Source: Mesorhizobium jarvisii (GTDB lineage Bacteria; Pseudomonadota; Alphaproteobacteria; Rhizobiales; Rhizobiaceae). From it: a stretch of 64,000 nucleotides of DNA. Below, piece by piece: positions 60,743 through 64,000 of the stretch (the first letter of the stretch is position 1; each line of letters starts with the position of its first letter). Below the pieces are notes generated by a model, which was not told where the DNA came from, searched no databases, and worked only from the letters and a program-made list of their open reading frames with translations. Made by a program: the position numbers and the translations under genes. The DNA is taken from assembly GCF_003601985.1 (NCBI RefSeq), contig NZ_QZXA01000005.1, forward strand, positions 1 to 64,000, in the 5' to 3' direction.

Positions 60743-61045
60743 ATGAAAGCCGTCATACTTGGTGCTTTGGCACTGTGCCTTCTCGTACCGTCCGTGGCCT
60801 CGGCCGACACGATCGTAGTCCAGACTCATCGACATCACCGACACCATCACTGGAACAATGACCGCGTGGTTGTCTACCGTGAAGGACATCGTCTCCATCA
60901 CCGCCGCCATGGGGATATTGCATTCTACGACCACGGCCGCCGTCATCACCGCTCCGACGCCGTCATTATCCGAGGGCCGATGGATAGATCGCACCATCGT
61001 CACCGCCACGTTGTCATTCAGCAGGAGGACAACAACGGATATTGA
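60743..61045 (+). CDS. Histidine-rich exported protein
   Basis: A 100-residue protein with a signal peptide (MKAVILGALALCLLVPSVAS, cleaved after ADT or ASA). The mature part is extremely rich in histidine and arginine: QTHRHHRHHHWNNDRVVVYR, HRLHHRRHGDIAFYDHGRRH and SHHRHRHVVIQQEDNNGY. Nearly one residue in four of the mature protein is His, so it should bind metal ions such as zinc, nickel or copper in the periplasm. GAGG lies a suitable distance before the ATG. A terminator follows at 61059. A possible EcfG promoter lies 41 bases upstream. Confidence 0.78.
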   Translation: MKAVILGALALCLLVPSVASADTIVVQTHRHHRHHHWNNDRVVVYREGHRLHHRRHGDIAFYDHGRRHHRSDAVIIRGPMDRSHHRHRHVVIQQEDNNGY

Positions 61046-61058
61046 CCGAAGCCTTTTG

Positions 61059-61086
61059 GCCCGGCTCTCAAACTGGAGAGCCGGGC
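61059..61086 (+). terminator. Terminator after the histidine-rich gene
   Basis: GCCCGGCTCTC (61059-61069) pairs perfectly with GAGAGCCGGGC (61076-61086) around a 6-base loop, 13 bases after the stop codon. No T-run follows, but an 11-bp stem placed there is a plausible intrinsic terminator. Confidence 0.6.
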
Positions 61087-61359
61087 ATCACGCACGTACG
61101 ATTTAGTGAGTGGAGCGGCCGCGAAAGCAGCACGAAACCGACTCCATGGCGCTGGTCACCATGTTCTTCGCCGGGAGCTTGGGTGCGCAGCAGGGCGGCG
61201 GCTCAATAGGCGGCGGTTGCTGGCGGAGCGGTCCGAGAGCCATCCAGCTGTCTTCGGCACGCCAGCGAAGCCGGGCATTGTATCGCAATCGGCAAGACCA
61301 GATTTGCGCTGGAGCCCCATCTGTTTCGATCAAGCACCCGCTTGAAGTTGGATACGTGA

Positions 61360-61992
61360 ATGGAAAAGATCAGGAGATTGCTGGCTTTCTGCTTTGTGGT
61401 CGTCAGCGCTAGCGCGATAAATTTCGAACTTACCCCTGCGGTCTCGGCCGCGCCTGTAGATGCGGTGGCGATTGCCGACCACTTCTCATCCGTAAAATCC
61501 ATGTCCGGGGACTTCGTCCAGTCTGACCCAAGAGGTGAAAAGACCAGCGGTAGATTTTTTCTCCAACGCCCGGGAAAGATTCGGTTCAATTATACCGGCC
61601 AATCAGGGATCAGCTTAATCGCAGATGGACAATCCGTCGTAATCTACAACAAAAAGCTGAAGACATCGCGCCTCTATGCTCTTTCGAAGACGCCGCTCAA
61701 GCTTCTACTGGACGACAAGGTCAAATTCTCTGGCAATCGCCTCAAAGGCATCAAAGACGATGGCGCCCAGGTTACCATCAAGCTGGCCGACAAGTCGGCC
61801 TTCGGAAACTCGAACATCACTATGGTCTTCGATAGGAAATCACTCGATCTGCGCAGATGGAGCATCACCGACGAAAGAGGACAGAGCACGACAGTCACTC
61901 TCTCGAATGTGAGGGAAGGCGTTCGTGCCCCTCCAGGCACCTTCATGATCAACTACGCTGCAAATCGTGAATTCAACACCACAACGAAATAG
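61360..61992 (+). CDS. LolA-like outer-membrane lipoprotein carrier family
   Basis: A 210-residue exported protein. Residues 1-30 are a signal peptide (ending AVSA, cleaved before APVDA). The mature part resembles LolA: SSVKSMSGDFVQSDPRGEKT then SGRFFLQRPGKIRFNYTGQS and VVIYNKKLKTSRLYALSKTP. LolA carries lipoproteins from the LolCDE complex to LolB; this is not the conserved chromosomal lolA context, so a second LolA-like protein for another lipid or polymer is possible. The ribosome-binding site is weak. Confidence 0.78.
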   Translation: MEKIRRLLAFCFVVVSASAINFELTPAVSAAPVDAVAIADHFSSVKSMSGDFVQSDPRGEKTSGRFFLQRPGKIRFNYTGQSGISLIADGQSVVIYNKKLKTSRLYALSKTPLKLLLDDKVKFSGNRLKGIKDDGAQVTIKLADKSAFGNSNITMVFDRKSLDLRRWSITDERGQSTTVTLSNVREGVRAPPGTFMINYAANREFNTTTK

Positions 61993-62118
61993 CTGCTAGT
62001 CTTTTGCGCTTGTCACTCCACGTCGATCGAGGAGAGGCCCGCCGAAATCGCTCGACAGCCAGTCAATGGAACGAAAAGCGGGCGTCGGCAACCTGCCCCA
62101 TCGCAATACGGAAGAGCA

Positions 62119-63135
62119 ATGGTAACGGCATCTGACGTCGAGTTTCCCTTACCCTTGAACACGCAGCCTATGGAGGCACGCACGGCGGAGGCGTTGCCGC
62201 GAGAAGACGGTCTCTGGCAGTACGAACCGAAATGGGATGGCTTCCGCTGCATCGGCTTCAAGAGCGGCAAGGCTGTCGACCTCAGGGCAAAATCCGGCAA
62301 ACCGCTCGGTCGCTATTTTCCAGAACTGATGGCGGCCTTGAGTGCGCTTGCGGCAACCGAATTCGTCATCGACGGTGAAATCATAGTGGAGATCGAGGAC
62401 CGTGCCTCTTTCGACGCGCTGCAGATGCGGCTTCATCCCGCAGAGAGCCGCATCCGCAAGCTCAGTCGAGAAACTCCCGCGCAGCTGGTCGTCTTCGACA
62501 TGCTTGTGGCCCCGGGAGGTCGGCTGCTGGTCGAACTGCCATTGCACGATCGGCGCGCAGAAGCTGAAGACTTGGTTGCCAAGGCAAAGACCAAGACCTT
62601 GCGGCTTTCGCCGGCCACCACGAGCCTGGCGACGGCGGACAAGTGGTTGAAGGGTGCTGGTACCGGCGGTGCCACGGACGGCGTCGTGGCCAAGCTGCTC
62701 AACGATCCCTACAAGCCGGGCGAACGTGCGATGGTGAAGGTAAAGCCCCTGCGCACGGCCGACTGCGTAGTGGGTGGGTTCCGCTATCAAAAGGGCAAAC
62801 GACAGGTTGGATCGCTGCTGCTCGGGCTATACAATGGCGATGGTCTGCTCGACCATGTCGGCTTCACATCAACCATCGCCAATGACGAGCGTGCGGTGCT
62901 GACGCAAAGGCTGGGACATCTGCTTGGCGGATCCGGCTTCACCGGCAAGGCGCCGGGCGGCCCGAGCCGCTGGAGCACCGAGCGTAGTGGCGAATGGGAG
63001 CCGGTCAGACCGGAGCTGGTCGTGGAGGTTCGCTTCGACCAGGTCACCGGCAACCGCTTCCGGCATGGAACGAAGCTTTTGCGCTGGCGCCCGGACAAGG
63101 AGCCAAGCCAATGTACGTTTGGGCAGATAGAATAG
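62119..63135 (+). CDS. ATP-dependent DNA ligase (LigC type)
   Basis: A 338-residue ATP-dependent ligase core. The adenylation motif I is LWQYEPKWDGFRCIGFKSGK with the reactive lysine in EPKWDG, motif III LQLVVFDML-like in PAQLVVFDMLVAPGG, motif IV TDGVVAKLLNDPYKPG and motif V/VI AMVKVKPLRTADCVVGGF. The OB-fold domain ends near LLRWRPDKEP. It seals nicks and in rhizobia is usually part of the non-homologous end-joining set, either as LigD domain relatives or stand-alone LigC with Ku and a polymerase; neither is encoded here. GGAAGAG precedes the ATG. Confidence 0.87.
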   Translation: MVTASDVEFPLPLNTQPMEARTAEALPREDGLWQYEPKWDGFRCIGFKSGKAVDLRAKSGKPLGRYFPELMAALSALAATEFVIDGEIIVEIEDRASFDALQMRLHPAESRIRKLSRETPAQLVVFDMLVAPGGRLLVELPLHDRRAEAEDLVAKAKTKTLRLSPATTSLATADKWLKGAGTGGATDGVVAKLLNDPYKPGERAMVKVKPLRTADCVVGGFRYQKGKRQVGSLLLGLYNGDGLLDHVGFTSTIANDERAVLTQRLGHLLGGSGFTGKAPGGPSRWSTERSGEWEPVRPELVVEVRFDQVTGNRFRHGTKLLRWRPDKEPSQCTFGQIE

Positions 63136-63162
63136 TCGAAGCCTACTGGTGCGCCGGGTGCA

Positions 63163-63294
63163 CTATCGATGTGGCTGATCTTCGCGCATGGCGTTATAGA
63201 CAAGCAGGCCCGCCGCTAATGACACGGCAGCGCCGACCATATCGCTGCCCGTCAGCCCTAAATAATAAACGAAAGCGAATGTCAGCTCGGCCAT
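63163..63294 (-). CDS. Small two-span membrane protein
   Basis: A 43-residue frame: MAELTFAFVYYLGLTGSDMV then GAAVSLAAGLLVYNAMRED, with two short hydrophobic segments and a charged end. The pattern of two helices separated by a SDM turn suggests a small inner-membrane protein. Ribosome-binding site is weak (GGTGGA). It lies between the ligase and the decayed SRAP gene, overlapping neither. Function unknown; could also be chance. Confidence 0.42.
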   Translation of the reverse strand: MAELTFAFVYYLGLTGSDMVGAAVSLAAGLLVYNAMREDQPHR

Positions 63295-63357
63295 GGGTTC
63301 CACCAAAAGGGTTCTCCGAGACAACCCTTAAGGATCGCTAATGTTCCAATCGTTTGA

Positions 63358-63922
63358 GTCGAGGTCAGCGCCGTCGAAAACGGCAGCCATAGCTTGTGCG
63401 AGGGCCGCTGGTGGCTTGTTCTGTTCTGGGAAAAAGAGATGCCTAAGGCGGCCATGTTCAACGCCAGGATTGAAGGCATCGATACCGCAGCGGCCTTCCG
63501 GGACGTATTCAAGTCGAAACGCTGCCTGATCCCGGCCGATGGCTTCTACGAATGGACGATCTCGTCGGCCGGCGGCAAGAAAGATCCTTGGCACATCTAC
63601 CTGCCGGACTACGCGCCTTTTTCGTTCGTCGGGCTCTGGGCGTATAACACTAATCTCGATGTCGCCAGCTGCACAATCATCCCCAGCCGGCCGGCGAGCC
63701 GAATGAAAAACCCACGACCGGCAGCCGGCAATCCTCGACCAGGCCTATTACGACGCATGGCTCGACCCGGGGACGCCGAAGGAATATCTGAAAGATATCC
63801 TCAGCCACGACATCGACGGCCAGTTGCAGTTCAACCGAGTTGGGCGCGACGTCAATTCGACCGTCATAAACAGGCAGCCGAATGATCACCCTGCCCTGGT
63901 CGGACCGATCAATCCGCTATGA
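63358..63922 (+). pseudogene. Decayed SRAP (SOS response-associated peptidase) gene
   Basis: Frame 1 from 63358 reads CEGRWWLVLFWEKEMPKAAM then FNARIEGIDTAAAFRDVFKS with CLIPADGFYEWTIS, a good SRAP/YedK core with the conserved glutamate. It then loses frame near 63690-63715, and frame 2 continues RQPAILDQAYYDAWLDPGTP and INRQPNDHPALVGPINPL to a TGA at 63920. The N-terminus, including the catalytic Cys2 of the MCGR start, is missing: a stop lies at 63355-63357. SRAP proteins form covalent links to abasic DNA; this copy should be inactive because of truncation plus frameshift. A sequencing error would explain the frameshift but not the missing start. Confidence 0.7.
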
Positions 63923-64000
63923 GCGACCCATCAAGCTTGCCGAAGGCATGACGGCGGCGCGGCAAAGTGGACGGATCGAAAATCATGTCTGCGAGTTTGA

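Noticed and set aside
63882..64000. Open frame running off the right edge from an ATG at 63882
   Set aside because: It overlaps the end of the SRAP-like sequence in another frame, has no clear ribosome-binding site and is too short (39 codons) to judge.

Overview
The window looks like a chromosomal or large-replicon segment of a rhizobial alphaproteobacterium, most likely Mesorhizobium or a close relative. The support is GC-rich coding with strong G/C third positions, a DUF768 protein (a family found mainly in Mesorhizobium), a FixK-type regulator with TTGAY-N4-RTCAA operators, HWE/HisKA_2 kinases, DUF1236, DUF3775 and host-attachment family proteins. No rRNA, complete tRNA, CRISPR array or intact transposase was seen. 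Everything here comes from reading the sequence; no database search was run.

Region 1 (about 0.2-28.3 kb) is a low-oxygen and stress island. It holds DUF2267, phosphoribosyltransferase and PPOX-fold proteins, an MgtC-like membrane protein, a complete arginine deiminase operon (arcD-arcA-arcB-arcC), a phasin, two single-haem cytochromes c, a flavin-reductase-fold protein, two double-domain universal stress proteins, a triple-BON protein, an NRAMP-like transporter, a helix-hairpin-helix protein with DUF3775, Hsp20, a Spy-like protein, a three-gene MacB-type exporter and several very small proteins. Fourteen FNR/FixK-type palindromes lie between 3.2 and 25.7 kb, nearly all 40-125 bp upstream of a start codon. 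The island ends with a cysteine-free FixK-like regulator carrying the matching recognition helix. Two fermentation genes survive only as remains: an alcohol dehydrogenase tail and an acetate kinase pseudogene.

Region 2 (28.4-33.6 kb) holds a quinone-oxidoreductase-like gene coupled to a small SCP2-like gene, a divergent LysR regulator, a gene-poor patch, and an unusual fusion of a SARP/BTAD regulator with an alpha/beta-hydrolase. Region 3 (33.9-42.3 kb) is an RpoE-ChrR photo-oxidative stress regulon. Three matching TGATCC-N18-TARMA promoters drive (i) DUF2147-photolyase-DUF2177, (ii) rpoE-chrR-DUF1295-cyclopropane synthase-like methyltransferase-membrane protein, and (iii) an FAD oxidoreductase with DUF1365. 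A chimeric relic of two unrelated gene fragments follows.

Region 4 (43.0-51.8 kb) is signalling and lipid genes: a HisKA_2 kinase, a KaiC-like double ATPase translationally coupled to an HWE kinase, PAP2 phosphatase, diacylglycerol-kinase-family enzyme, metallophosphoesterase, phospholipase D, an iron-permease-family protein and two tiny membrane proteins. Region 5 (51.9-64.0 kb) has small secreted or cytosolic proteins, a YihY membrane protein, a 1350-residue hybrid sensor kinase, a histidine-rich secreted protein, a LolA-like protein, a LigC-type ATP-dependent DNA ligase and a decayed SRAP peptidase gene.
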